This document shows, in pieces, positions 1 through 8,745 of a stretch of DNA of 64,000 bases. The notes under the pieces are model-generated. The model had not been told where the DNA came from. It was given only the letters and a program-made list of their open reading frames with translations, and searched no databases. The stretch's first letter is position 1. The number at the start of each line of letters is the position of its first letter. The translations under genes and the position numbers were made by a program. This DNA is from Methylomonas sp. 11b (GTDB taxonomy: Bacteria > Pseudomonadota > Gammaproteobacteria > Methylococcales > Methylomonadaceae), in the NCBI RefSeq assembly GCF_000515215.1, contig NZ_KI911557.1, positions 496,001 through 560,000 on the forward strand. Reading direction: 5' to 3'.

Positions 1-2
1 CC

Positions 3-551
3 ATCGAGTTTCGGAAAACCGATCAGACCACGCCATTGGTGTTGATGGGTTACCTAAACCCGATCGAAATCATGGGTTACGAAGATTTTGCCAATGCTGC
101 GCAACGCGCCGATGTTGACGGTGTGTTGACCGTGGATTTGCCGCCGGAAGAATCCGAGGCTTGCGTCCATATGCTGCGCGAGCGCGGCATAGATCAGATT
201 TTTTTACTGGCGCCTAACACCACTGCTGAACGGATTCAGAAAATGGATGCAGTGGGCAGCGGCTATTTATATTACGTGTCGCTGAAAGGCGTCACCGGTG
301 CCGGGCATTTGGATACCGCCGATGTCGAACAAAAATTACAACTGATTCGCCAGAATACCGCTTTGCCGGTTGGGGTTGGTTTCGGAGTCAAGGATGCCGA
401 CACCGCGAAAACTATCGCCGCTATTGCCGACGGTGTCGTGGTGGGTAGCGCGCTGATCAGTAAAATAGAAGCAAATCTCGATGATCCTCAGCAAGCCAAG
501 CATGAGATCATCACCCTGTTGAAATCCATGCGCGAAGCCATGGATGTTTAA
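3..551 (+). CDS. trpA: Tryptophan synthase alpha subunit, C-terminal part (5' end outside window)
   Basis: This is the downstream part of TrpA, which cleaves indole-3-glycerol phosphate to indole and glyceraldehyde-3-phosphate in the cytoplasm and passes indole to TrpB. The reading frame is open from base 3, so the gene starts before the window. Visible family signatures are LMGYLNPIE, the VDGVLTVDLPPEE loop, the GYLYYVSLKGVTG segment and the phosphate-binding GVGFGVKD and VVGSALI stretches. About 182 codons remain of a usual 265-270. accD follows after 24 bp, a common gammaproteobacterial arrangement. Confidence 0.96.
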   Translation: MEFRKTDQTTPLVLMGYLNPIEIMGYEDFANAAQRADVDGVLTVDLPPEESEACVHMLRERGIDQIFLLAPNTTAERIQKMDAVGSGYLYYVSLKGVTGAGHLDTADVEQKLQLIRQNTALPVGVGFGVKDADTAKTIAAIADGVVVGSALISKIEANLDDPQQAKHEIITLLKSMREAMDV

Positions 552-575
552 GCTTTCAAGCGGAGACTACACCGA

Positions 576-1517
576 ATGAGTTGGTTTGAAAAACTGGTCC
601 CCTCTGCCATCAGAACCGAATCCTCGCAGAAGAAAACCACCGTGCCGGAAGGCTTGTGGAATAAATGTCCGCGTTGCGATGCGATTTTGTTCAACGCCGA
701 GCTAGAAAAAAACTTAAGCGTTTGCCCAAAATGCGATCACCATTTACGCATTTCGGCGCGCAAACGGCTGAATATGTTTTTGGATGAAGATGGCCGTCAA
801 GAGATCGGTGCTGGATTAAAGCCCAGCGATCCTTTGAAGTTCAAGGACAGCAAACGCTATAAAGATCGCATCAGTCAGGCGCAAAAACAAAGCAACGAGA
901 ACGATGCATTGGTGGTGATGAAAGGTACGCTGAAAGGCGCCGGTATCGTCGCTGCGGCGTTTGATTTTGGTTTCATGGGCGGTTCGATGGGCTCGGTGGT
1001 TGGCGAGCGATTCGTGCGCGGCGTGAACGAAAGTTTGCGTTTGGGTGTGCCGTTCATCGTCTTTACTGCCAGCGGCGGTGCCAGAATGCAGGAGTCTTTG
1101 TTCTCGCTGTTTCAAATGACCAAAACCAGCGCGGCCTTAACCAAATTAGCCGAAGCCGGAATTCCGTATATTTCCTTCATGACCGATCCAACTATGGGCG
1201 GTGTTTCCGCCAGTCTGGCGATGTTGGGCGACATAAACGTAGCCGAACCGGACGCCTTAATCGGTTTTGCTGGTCCGCGAGTCATCGAGCAAACGGTTCG
1301 TGAAAAGTTGCCGGAAGGTTTCCAGCGCAGCGAATTTCTCCAGGAACACGGAGCCATAGACATGATCGTTGATCGCCGCGAGATGCGCGATAAAATAGCC
1401 AGTATTCTGGCTATTATGTGCGCCGGTAGCAGCAGCGCGGACGTGGTCGACGTTATTCCTTACAGTGAGCCATTAAGCAATCAGGGTGAGAGCGATAATC
1501 CGCAGCCTCAGGAATAA
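576..1517 (+). CDS. accD: Acetyl-CoA carboxylase carboxyltransferase subunit beta
   Basis: AccD with AccA transfers the carboxyl group from carboxybiotin to acetyl-CoA to make malonyl-CoA, the first step of fatty-acid synthesis. The 313-residue protein is of normal length. It carries the N-terminal zinc ribbon with Cys31, Cys34, Cys50 and Cys53, then the crotonase-like carboxyltransferase core with the [11 protein letters not shown] oxyanion segment and [11 protein letters not shown]. It starts at ATG after GGAGA. folC follows after 11 bp, so the two are probably co-transcribed. Confidence 0.97.
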   Translation: MSWFEKLVPSAIRTESSQKKTTVPEGLWNKCPRCDAILFNAELEKNLSVCPKCDHHLRISARKRLNMFLDEDGRQEIGAGLKPSDPLKFKDSKRYKDRISQAQKQSNENDALVVMKGTLKGAGIVAAAFDFGFMGGSMGSVVGERFVRGVNESLRLGVPFIVFTASGGARMQESLFSLFQMTKTSAALTKLAEAGIPYISFMTDPTMGGVSASLAMLGDINVAEPDALIGFAGPRVIEQTVREKLPEGFQRSEFLQEHGAIDMIVDRREMRDKIASILAIMCAGSSSADVVDVIPYSEPLSNQGESDNPQPQE

Positions 1518-1528
1518 ATACGGTCGAA

Positions 1529-2794
1529 ATGACACGTTTTGATTCGCTGCAAGCCTGGTTGGACTGGCAGGAAAAATTACATCCTCGGCCTATCGATTTG
1601 GGATTGGGACGGGTTGCCGGCGTATATCGGCAGCTTAACCCCGAGCAGAAAAAGCCGCTGACTATTACAGTTGCCGGCACCAACGGCAAGGGTTCCTGCG
1701 TGGCATTTCTGGAAGCGATATATCGCGCCGGGGGCTATAGAGTGGGTGCTTACACATCGCCGCATATTTTGCGTTATAACGAACGCATTCGTATTGATGG
1801 CGAGCCCGTTGCCGATGCGATGATTTGCGACGCTTTTGCCCGTATAGATGCGGCACGCGGCGAGACCAGTTTGAGCTATTTCGAGTTTGGCACATTGGCG
1901 GCGTTGAGTATTTTCGCCGACGCGGGTCTGGATATTCAGTTGCTGGAAGTCGGTTTGGGCGGCAGGCTCGATGCGGTGAATATTGTTGATCCCGATGCGG
2001 CGATTGTGACGACGATAGCACTCGATCATGTCGATTGGCTGGGCCATACTGAAGAAGCCATCGGCCGGGAAAAAGCCGGCATCTTTAGGCCGGGTGTAGC
2101 GGCTATAATTGGCGATCAACAAGGGCCTCGCTCGGTAGTCGAAGTCGCTCAGCAAGTGGGGGCCACCGTACTGCAAATGGGCAACGCATTCACGTATCAA
2201 AAACGGTCGGACGACTGGCAATGGCGGTCTGCTGATACGCAAATCAGTCGCTTGCCACCGCCGGCCTTTAAGGGTGAGCACCAATATCGAAATGCTTCGT
2301 CGGCGATAATGGCGATAAAAACCCTACAGCCTCTACTAGCGATCAGTGACGATGCAATTCGGCAAGGCTTGCAAAGTGCCCAGCTATCCGGGCGTTTTCA
2401 ATTGATTGCCGGCTCGCCGCGAATCTTGCTTGACGTGGGGCATAACCCGCAAGCTGTGCAAACACTAATCGACTATTTGCACGAATACTTCCCGGAAGTC
2501 AGAATACACGCAGTTTTTGCGATGATGCGGGATAAAGATATTGCCGGCGTATTGAACATGATGCGCGACAAAGTGACAACTTGGTACTTAGCGCCGCTGG
2601 TTAATCCTCGCGCTGCTAGTGCGGATATGTTAGAAACCATCTTTCAGCAACAAGGCCTGGACAATGTCCGTAGCGGTTTTGCCGATTTTACCGAGGCATT
2701 TCACGCGGCTCGGCAAAACACCGGGCAAGACGAGTTGCTTTTGATTTTTGGTTCTTTTTTTCTAGTATCCGAATATTTATCGAAATTTTCTTAG
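1529..2794 (+). CDS. folC: Bifunctional dihydrofolate synthase / folylpolyglutamate synthase
   Basis: FolC adds glutamate to dihydropteroate and then extends the polyglutamate tail of folates. The 421-residue protein has the Mur-ligase architecture: the P-loop TVAGTNGKGS near residue 48, the YTSPHI loop, EVGLGGRLDAVN, the LDHVDWLG segment carrying a catalytic His, and a C-terminal Rossmann-like domain with LLDVGHNPQA. The accD-folC-dedD-cvpA-purF order is a known conserved block in Gammaproteobacteria. Length and motifs are complete, with no sign of damage. Confidence 0.96.
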   Translation: MTRFDSLQAWLDWQEKLHPRPIDLGLGRVAGVYRQLNPEQKKPLTITVAGTNGKGSCVAFLEAIYRAGGYRVGAYTSPHILRYNERIRIDGEPVADAMICDAFARIDAARGETSLSYFEFGTLAALSIFADAGLDIQLLEVGLGGRLDAVNIVDPDAAIVTTIALDHVDWLGHTEEAIGREKAGIFRPGVAAIIGDQQGPRSVVEVAQQVGATVLQMGNAFTYQKRSDDWQWRSADTQISRLPPPAFKGEHQYRNASSAIMAIKTLQPLLAISDDAIRQGLQSAQLSGRFQLIAGSPRILLDVGHNPQAVQTLIDYLHEYFPEVRIHAVFAMMRDKDIAGVLNMMRDKVTTWYLAPLVNPRAASADMLETIFQQQGLDNVRSGFADFTEAFHAARQNTGQDELLLIFGSFFLVSEYLSKFS

Positions 2795-2805
2795 AGGTGA
2801 TCAGA

Positions 2806-3639
2806 ATGGATCAAGAGTTAAAGCAGCGATTGATTGGTGCGGCGGTGATTACCGCGTTGGCGGCGATTTTCGTGCCGATGTTATTTGACGACCCGATCGA
2901 CGAAACCGGCAAAAGCATCAATGAATTGAAAATCCCCGAGCTACCTGCCAAGGCTCAGGATGTGGAAATCATGCCTCTGCCGGAAAAAGTTGAAGAGGTA
3001 GCGGAAACTCTCCCTGCTGAGAATGCCCCCAAACAAGCGGTTAAAGTGCTGGAAGAAGGCGAATCTGAAGCGGAGTTGGAAGCGCCTAAGCCGCAAGTTA
3101 AATTGACCGCCAAAGACACCGCGCCGGCGCCACGGAGTCTGCCGGCTGCCAAACCCGCTGCGCCATCGGCGGCAGTCGCGCAAGTCGATGAAGAACCTGC
3201 TGAAGCGGAAGATGTGCCGCCGGCAGTCCTGACTAAACCGAGCAAATCGCCTGCGCCTGCTGTCCAGCCTTTACAAGCGGTCAGTCCGACGCCGAAAGTG
3301 CTTAAACCGGTTAACAAATTACCAGAACCAAAAGCAGAGGTAGCGGCAGTTCCGGCTCCTGCGCAGGTGGCTACACCAGCCAGCAAAGCGGCGGCTGCCG
3401 AGGACAGCAATCGCTGGTATTTGCAAGTGGGTACATTCAGTCAAAAACCTAACGCCGTCAGTTTGCAGGATAATCTGAAGCAACAAGGTTTCGCCGCATC
3501 GGTCAGAGAGGTTGCCAGCGATAAAGGTACTGTTTTTAAAGTGCGCATAGGGCCTATCGTCGATAAAGCCAAGGCCCAGGCCGTGAAGGCTAAGTTGGCG
3601 CAAATTAACGTCAACAGTTTTGTTTCGGCGGACGAATAG
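2806..3639 (+). CDS. dedD: SPOR-domain cell-division-associated protein (DedD-like)
   Basis: This 277-residue inner-membrane protein has a short cytoplasmic start, one membrane segment near residues 9-25 (LIGAAVITALAAIFVPML), a long Pro/Ala/Glu-rich linker of about 175 residues and a C-terminal SPOR domain from about residue 203 (RWYLQVGTFSQK to the end). SPOR domains bind denuded septal glycan, so a divisome role is expected. ATG at 2806 is preferred to the in-frame GTG at 2797, because GAGGTGA sits five bases before the ATG. Its place between folC and cvpA matches DedD. Confidence 0.85.
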   Translation: MDQELKQRLIGAAVITALAAIFVPMLFDDPIDETGKSINELKIPELPAKAQDVEIMPLPEKVEEVAETLPAENAPKQAVKVLEEGESEAELEAPKPQVKLTAKDTAPAPRSLPAAKPAAPSAAVAQVDEEPAEAEDVPPAVLTKPSKSPAPAVQPLQAVSPTPKVLKPVNKLPEPKAEVAAVPAPAQVATPASKAAAAEDSNRWYLQVGTFSQKPNAVSLQDNLKQQGFAASVREVASDKGTVFKVRIGPIVDKAKAQAVKAKLAQINVNSFVSADE

Positions 3640-3681
3640 CCATTTGCCAACCTCGTATTGTTTGATTTAGCCGGCTAGACC

Positions 3682-4200
3682 ATGTTGGATTTTGTACCCT
3701 GGGCCAAGTTGCTGTGGGTGGATTACGTCGTCATTTCCATTATCGCGATTTCGGCGATAATGGGTCTACTGCGCGGTTTTATTAAAGAAGCGTTTGCGTT
3801 GGTACTTTGGATGGTGGCGGTTTGGGTTGCAACGCAGTACTGCCGGGATGTTTCGGTGTTACTGCAATCCACCATCAGCTATCCTTCTGCCAGAATCGCC
3901 GCCGCATTCGCGTTGCTATTTTTCGCCACCTTGATTTTGGGTAGTTTAATCAGCTTTTTGCTGAGTCAGCTTATCGAAAAAACCGGCTTGACAGGTAGTG
4001 ATCGTTTGCTGGGTATGTTATTCGGTATTGCCCGCGGGGCGGTACTGGTTTCCTTGTTGGTGATGCTGGCCGGCCTAACGCCGTTGCCGGAAGATCCGTG
4101 GTGGAAACAATCCCTTCTCATTCCTCCGTTCCAAGCCTTGGCAGTGTGGTTGAAAACCCACATGCCGACCGGTTTGGCGGATTACATCCATTATCGATAA
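3682..4200 (+). CDS. cvpA: CvpA family membrane protein (colicin V production homologue)
   Basis: CvpA is a conserved inner-membrane protein first named for colicin V production; its molecular activity is not settled. The 172-residue product shows about four hydrophobic segments (residues ~12-30, 34-52, 68-90 and 108-126) and the family pattern VISIIAISAIMGLLRGFIKEAFAL near the N-terminus. It lies 12 bp upstream of purF, the usual neighbour in Gammaproteobacteria, and is probably co-transcribed with it. Confidence 0.9.
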   Translation: MLDFVPWAKLLWVDYVVISIIAISAIMGLLRGFIKEAFALVLWMVAVWVATQYCRDVSVLLQSTISYPSARIAAAFALLFFATLILGSLISFLLSQLIEKTGLTGSDRLLGMLFGIARGAVLVSLLVMLAGLTPLPEDPWWKQSLLIPPFQALAVWLKTHMPTGLADYIHYR

Positions 4201-4212
4201 CTTGGGTCTGCT

Positions 4213-5721
4213 ATGTGTGGTATTGCCGCTATTGTTTCCAATCAAAGTGTTAATCAGGATTTGTACGACGCCCTGACGGTACTTCAGCATCGCGGCCAGG
4301 ACGCCGCCGGCATCGTAACTTGCGACGGTAGCCGTTTGCATTTGCGTAAGGATAACGGTTTGGCGCGGGATGTATTTTCCAGCAAGCAAATGATGAAGCT
4401 GAAAGGCAATATGGGTATTGCCCATGTGCGCTATCCGACCGCCGGTTGCACCAGTTCGGCTGAAGCCCAACCTTTTTACGTGAATTCTCCGTTCGGTTTG
4501 ACCTTGGCGCACAACGGCAACCTGACCAACACCGAAGAATTGAAATATCAGGTGTTTATGGATGACCAACGTCACATCAATACCGATTCTGATTCGGAAG
4601 TGTTGTTGAATGTATTCGCGCATGAACTGGCGCAATTCGGCAAACTTAAATTGACTGTGGACGATGTGTTTCAAGCGGTTAGAGCCGTGCACAAACGTAT
4701 CCGTGGCGCGTATGCGGTCGTGGTCATGATCGCCGGCTTTGGCGTGTTGGGCTTCCGGGATCCGCATGGTATCCGGCCCATTGTGTTTGGCAAGCGAGAA
4801 AATGATGACGGCACTGATTACATGATCGCGTCGGAAAGCGTGGCGCTGGATGTGTTGGATTTTCAATTGATTCGCGACATCGAGCCGGGTGAGGCCGTAT
4901 TTATCGAAGCAGACGGCCAGTTACACACCCAGCAGTGTACGGAAGTCGTCGATCACTGTCCGTGTATTTTTGAATATGTCTACTTTGCCCGGCCGGATTC
5001 GATCATCGACAATATTTCGGTGTACAAAGCCAGAATGCGGATGGGTAGAAAACTGGCCGAAAAAATTCAGCGGGAATGGCCTGACCACGACATCGACGTG
5101 GTCATTCCGATTCCGGATACCAGCCGCACCGCCGCCTCGCAAATTGCTCATGACCTGGGTGTGAAGTTTCGCGAAGGCTTTATGAAAAACCGCTATATCG
5201 GCCGGACTTTCATCATGCCTGGGCAAAAAATGCGTAAAAAGTCGGTGAAGCAAAAGCTGAATGCCATCTCGTTGGAATTCGACGGTAAGAATGTATTGCT
5301 GGTGGACGATTCCATCGTGCGCGGCACTACTTCCGAGCAGATTATCCAAATGGCCCGCGATGCCGGTGCCAATAAAGTATATTTTGCCTCTGCGGCGCCA
5401 CCGGTACGTTATCCCAACGTTTACGGTATCGACATGCCGGCCGCGCATGAACTGATTGCGCATGATCGCACCGAGGATGAGATTTGCGAGGCTCTGGGCG
5501 CCGACAAGCTGATCTATCAAGACTTGGACGATTTGATTGAAGCGGTCGGTCGAGGTAACCCGGACATCAAGCATTTCGATACCTCATGCTTCAGTCATGA
5601 TTACATTACCGGCGATATCGACGATGCTTATCTGGCACGCATCGAAGCCTTGCGCAATGACAATGCGCAGGAATTGCGTAACAGCAGCAGCTTTATCATA
5701 GAGATGCAAGTTGCAAAGTAA
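4213..5721 (+). CDS. purF: Amidophosphoribosyltransferase
   Basis: PurF makes 5-phosphoribosylamine from PRPP and glutamine, the committed step of purine synthesis. The 502-residue protein begins MCGIAAIV, so Cys2 becomes the N-terminal nucleophile of the class II glutamine amidotransferase domain (to about residue 230). The phosphoribosyltransferase domain carries the PRPP loop [13 protein letters not shown] near residue 365. Length is normal. metZ follows after 11 bp, as in several proteobacteria. Confidence 0.97.
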   Translation: MCGIAAIVSNQSVNQDLYDALTVLQHRGQDAAGIVTCDGSRLHLRKDNGLARDVFSSKQMMKLKGNMGIAHVRYPTAGCTSSAEAQPFYVNSPFGLTLAHNGNLTNTEELKYQVFMDDQRHINTDSDSEVLLNVFAHELAQFGKLKLTVDDVFQAVRAVHKRIRGAYAVVVMIAGFGVLGFRDPHGIRPIVFGKRENDDGTDYMIASESVALDVLDFQLIRDIEPGEAVFIEADGQLHTQQCTEVVDHCPCIFEYVYFARPDSIIDNISVYKARMRMGRKLAEKIQREWPDHDIDVVIPIPDTSRTAASQIAHDLGVKFREGFMKNRYIGRTFIMPGQKMRKKSVKQKLNAISLEFDGKNVLLVDDSIVRGTTSEQIIQMARDAGANKVYFASAAPPVRYPNVYGIDMPAAHELIAHDRTEDEICEALGADKLIYQDLDDLIEAVGRGNPDIKHFDTSCFSHDYITGDIDDAYLARIEALRNDNAQELRNSSSFIIEMQVAK

Positions 5722-5732
5722 CAGGACCCGAA

Positions 5733-6923
5733 ATGAGTGAATTTGATTGGCAAGACTACGCCCCGGAAACCTTGGCCATCCGCACCGGGCATAAGCGCAC
5801 TCACGAAGACGAACATAGCATCCCGATTTTCGCTACCTCCAGCTATGTGTTCAAATCGGCTGAGGAAGCGGCCCTGCGCTTTACCGGAAAACAACCCGGC
5901 AATATCTACTCGCGCTTCACCAATCCGACCGTCAGCGCGTTTCAGGAGCGTTTAGCTTATTTGGAAAAGGGCGAGCGTTGTCTGGCGTTTTCGTCGGGCA
6001 TGGCGGCGATCATGGCCGTGGGCATGGCTTTGCTGAAAGCCGGCGACCATGTGGTCTGTTCCCGCAGTGTGTTCGGCAACACAGTTTTGACCTTCCAGAA
6101 TTATTTCAGCAAGTTTGGTGTCGAGACCGATTTTGTCAGCCTGACCGAGCCGGCGGCCTGGGAAGCGGCGATTAAGCCCAATACGCGGTTTTTGTTTCTG
6201 GAAACGCCTTCCAATCCGTTAATTGAAATCGCTGATATTAAGGTATTAGCGGACATTGCCCATCGGCATGGAGTGTTGTTGGTGGTTGATAACGTGTTTT
6301 GCACACCGATCTTGCAGCAGCCATTGACCTTGGGCGCGGACTTGGTGGTGCATTCCACGACTAAATACATCGATGGCCAAGGGCGTTGCGTGGGTGGCGC
6401 CGTGGTGGCCAACGAAGAGTTGATCGAAAAATACGTGTATCCCTATCTGCGTACCGGCGGTGCGACGATGAGCCCGTTCAACGCCTGGGTATTTCTAGGT
6501 GGACTGGAAACGCTGGCGTTACGCATGAAAGCGCATTGCGATAATGCGTTCGAGCTGGCCAAATGGCTGGAGCAACAACCGGCGGTTGCCAAGGTGCATT
6601 ACCCTGGATTGGAATCGCATGCCCAGCACGAGTTGGCTAAGCGCCAGCAGACGCATTTCGGCGCAGTGGTCAGTTTCGAATTGCAAGGCGGTAAAGATCA
6701 CGCCTGGCAGCTGATTGATTCGACACGCATGTTGTCGATTACCGCGAATTTGGGCGATGTAAAAACCACGATCACCCATCCCGCAACGACCACGCATGGT
6801 CGCTTGACGCCTGAAGCGCGCGCCGAGGCCGGCATCAAAGACAGCTTGGTGAGAATTTCGGTGGGTTTGGAAAATATCGATGACATCAAGGCCGATTTGC
6901 TTAACGGACTGACGAATTGCTGA
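5733..6923 (+). CDS. metZ: O-succinylhomoserine sulfhydrylase
   Basis: This is a PLP enzyme of the Cys/Met metabolism gamma family that makes homocysteine directly from O-succinylhomoserine and sulfide. The 396-residue protein shows the YSRFTNPT phosphate-binding segment near residue 59, SSGMAAI, the DNVFCTP Asp that pairs with the pyridine ring, and Lys211 in HSTTKYIDG as the Schiff-base residue. The location behind purF favours MetZ over cystathionine gamma-synthase, though substrate choice cannot be proven from motifs. Confidence 0.9.
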   Translation: MSEFDWQDYAPETLAIRTGHKRTHEDEHSIPIFATSSYVFKSAEEAALRFTGKQPGNIYSRFTNPTVSAFQERLAYLEKGERCLAFSSGMAAIMAVGMALLKAGDHVVCSRSVFGNTVLTFQNYFSKFGVETDFVSLTEPAAWEAAIKPNTRFLFLETPSNPLIEIADIKVLADIAHRHGVLLVVDNVFCTPILQQPLTLGADLVVHSTTKYIDGQGRCVGGAVVANEELIEKYVYPYLRTGGATMSPFNAWVFLGGLETLALRMKAHCDNAFELAKWLEQQPAVAKVHYPGLESHAQHELAKRQQTHFGAVVSFELQGGKDHAWQLIDSTRMLSITANLGDVKTTITHPATTTHGRLTPEARAEAGIKDSLVRISVGLENIDDIKADLLNGLTNC

Positions 6924-7009
6924 TGGTGCAGGTAGGTAAAGCCTGCCGCCGCGCAACGCAAATCAAAAATTAAGCTATCTTTGACCGACGTTATAGAGAG
7001 ATTGCGATC

Positions 7010-7588
7010 ATGTTTCAGGATAGAAAAGAGTACCGAAAAAACTTTAACGCGGAAGGCCAATTATTTGTTGGCGGCGAAACCTTGCAACTAAATTGCTACG
7101 ATGTGTCGCTGAAAGGCGCGATGGTCGAAGTCAGTCCTGGTGACCTTCTCACCACTATCCAGGATTTTGAAGCGTTGTTGAATGAAGATCGGCGAGCGGA
7201 AATATTTGTCGCGGAATTGATGTTGGCTGGCGAAGTCGATATCGTTTGGGTAAAACGCGAACGCAATCGCATCATGATGGGCATGGAGTTTCGCGATGTC
7301 GTGCACAATGCCCACAAGCTCTGGCGCAAGCGGCGCGGTTACCGCAAGCTGGAAGCGTTTAAAGCCGAATTGTTTATCGACAAGGAGCGTTTCAGTGTGG
7401 AAGGCGTGAATCGCTCGGTAGAGGGCATGTGCTTGAAGCTAACGGGTAATCATCCCTGCATCAAGATCAACGCTCCGGTTAAGCTGTTGGCTGCCGAACT
7501 TGGATTGAGCGCTTTGGGCAAAGTGGTTTGGGTAGAGAGCAACGAATTGGTCACCCGCCTTGGTCTGCAATTGGTGATCGTCAAATAA
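7010..7588 (+). CDS. Tandem PilZ-domain protein
   Basis: This 192-residue cytoplasmic protein looks like two PilZ-type beta-barrel units in tandem. The first begins with the RKEYRKNF basic motif and a DVSLKGAMVE motif (canonical (D/N)xSxxG) near residues 5-42. The second begins RKRRGYRKL near residue 106 and has a less canonical NRSVEGMCLK. PilZ domains bind cyclic di-GMP through the basic N-terminal motif and the D/NxSxxG turn, so at least the first unit could bind it. No enzymatic partner is adjacent, so the output is unknown. Confidence 0.75.
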   Translation: MFQDRKEYRKNFNAEGQLFVGGETLQLNCYDVSLKGAMVEVSPGDLLTTIQDFEALLNEDRRAEIFVAELMLAGEVDIVWVKRERNRIMMGMEFRDVVHNAHKLWRKRRGYRKLEAFKAELFIDKERFSVEGVNRSVEGMCLKLTGNHPCIKINAPVKLLAAELGLSALGKVVWVESNELVTRLGLQLVIVK

Positions 7589-7746
7589 GACCACAATGGG
7601 CTGCTCGCGCCGTTGACTCATGCATTTTGGGCATTTTTAGGCCGGTCATTTATCCAAGACAAATAATACACGGCGCGTTATCGCAATTGGCGTCATTCAA
7701 TAAAGATGGTGTCCAGGAAGGTATGTCAAAACCAGTGTTGACCGGC

Positions 7747-8001
7747 TTAAGCGCTTAGTAACGGATCTAACTCGTGGTTCATATCCAGCTCATGCAAGTC
7801 ATCAAACCCGCCTATATGTCGCTCGCCGATATAGATTTGCGGTACGGTGCGACGCTTGGTTTTTTCCATCATTTGCTGACGTAGTCCAGGTTCGGCATCC
7901 ACATTGATTTCCGTATAGCCGACGCCTTTGCGATCAAAAAGTTTTTTTGCCATGGTGCAATACGGGCAGAGTTTAGCGGTGTAAATGATAATGTCCGGCA
8001 T
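7747..8001 (-). CDS. grxC: Glutaredoxin 3
   Basis: This 84-residue thioredoxin-fold protein reduces disulfides and glutathione adducts using glutathione. The dithiol site CPYC is at residues 12-15, the cis-proline is in RTVPQIYIG, and the glutathione-contacting GGFDDL loop follows, as in GrxC-type proteins. Length is typical. It is on the minus strand just downstream of the aldolase-like gene and may be co-transcribed with it across a 36-bp gap. Confidence 0.92.
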   Translation of the reverse strand: MPDIIIYTAKLCPYCTMAKKLFDRKGVGYTEINVDAEPGLRQQMMEKTKRRTVPQIYIGERHIGGFDDLHELDMNHELDPLLSA

Positions 8002-8037
8002 GAGAAAAATTAATAAATGCTAATGAATGCAGGTATT

Positions 8038-8700
8038 CTAAAGCCACGGCCGGTTTTGCTCAATAGCCATGGCCTTGGCGAGTTGCTCGATTAATAAGCA
8101 GGACGCTTCGGGTAAGGTCTCGCCAAACCCCACAATCCCGTCTGCGTGGCCGAGCATGCTGAATAATCCAGTTTGTTGCAGTCTACCTGAGGTAAATAAC
8201 GCGGCAACGGCATTGGCCATTTCCGGGGTACCGTAGGGCACGTTTGCCGCAGTAAAAGCCAGATTCAGCCGGTCGGTCTGCAACCACAACTCCGGACAGT
8301 GCACATGTATCACGGCGTTAATCGCTGGGTGTTGCTGGTAAACGCTGGCATGGGTGAGCGCTTCCGAGGACGGTTGCGATAAGCCACGCGACTTGATGGC
8401 ATTATGTTCCGGCGATGCGCTTTCGATCAGCGCATAGTGTTGTTTGTCAAGAACCGGCAAATGTCCGGTTTGAGTGCCGGAGATCAAAAACGCCTGACCG
8501 CCTGGAACCAGGCGCCGACTGATGTTGCCAAACCCCAGCCCAGCGTATTTTTCGGCTATTTGCCCAATCAGCCGCAAGCGATAAAACAGGCTACGCCAGG
8601 CATTGAGTTCGCTGATGTCGATGTCCGCAGCGAACTCGTTATGCTGATGATCAAGGCGATATTTAATAACACCTTCCAGTTCGCTCAATCCGTTTTCCAT
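8038..8700 (-). CDS. Class II aldolase/adducin-family protein
   Basis: This 220-residue protein has the class II aldolase/adducin fold, which includes L-fuculose-phosphate aldolase and related sugar-phosphate enzymes. Visible are the LGFGNISRRL N-terminal segment, the paired zinc ligands in HVHCPELW near residue 138, and a third His in LGHADGIVGFGE near residue 185. The substrate is unknown; no sugar pathway genes are adjacent. It is divergent from the mechanosensitive channel gene, with only 45 bp between the start codons. Confidence 0.78.
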   Translation of the reverse strand: MENGLSELEGVIKYRLDHQHNEFAADIDISELNAWRSLFYRLRLIGQIAEKYAGLGFGNISRRLVPGGQAFLISGTQTGHLPVLDKQHYALIESASPEHNAIKSRGLSQPSSEALTHASVYQQHPAINAVIHVHCPELWLQTDRLNLAFTAANVPYGTPEMANAVAALFTSGRLQQTGLFSMLGHADGIVGFGETLPEASCLLIEQLAKAMAIEQNRPWL

Positions 8701-8745
8701 TCTTATAATGTGTTTTTAAGATTTATTTTGTTATCCAGCCAACGC

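Noticed and set aside
8404..8745. Upstream extension of the mechanosensitive channel frame
   Set aside because: It is antisense to the aldolase-like gene, and a signal peptide starts at 8746.
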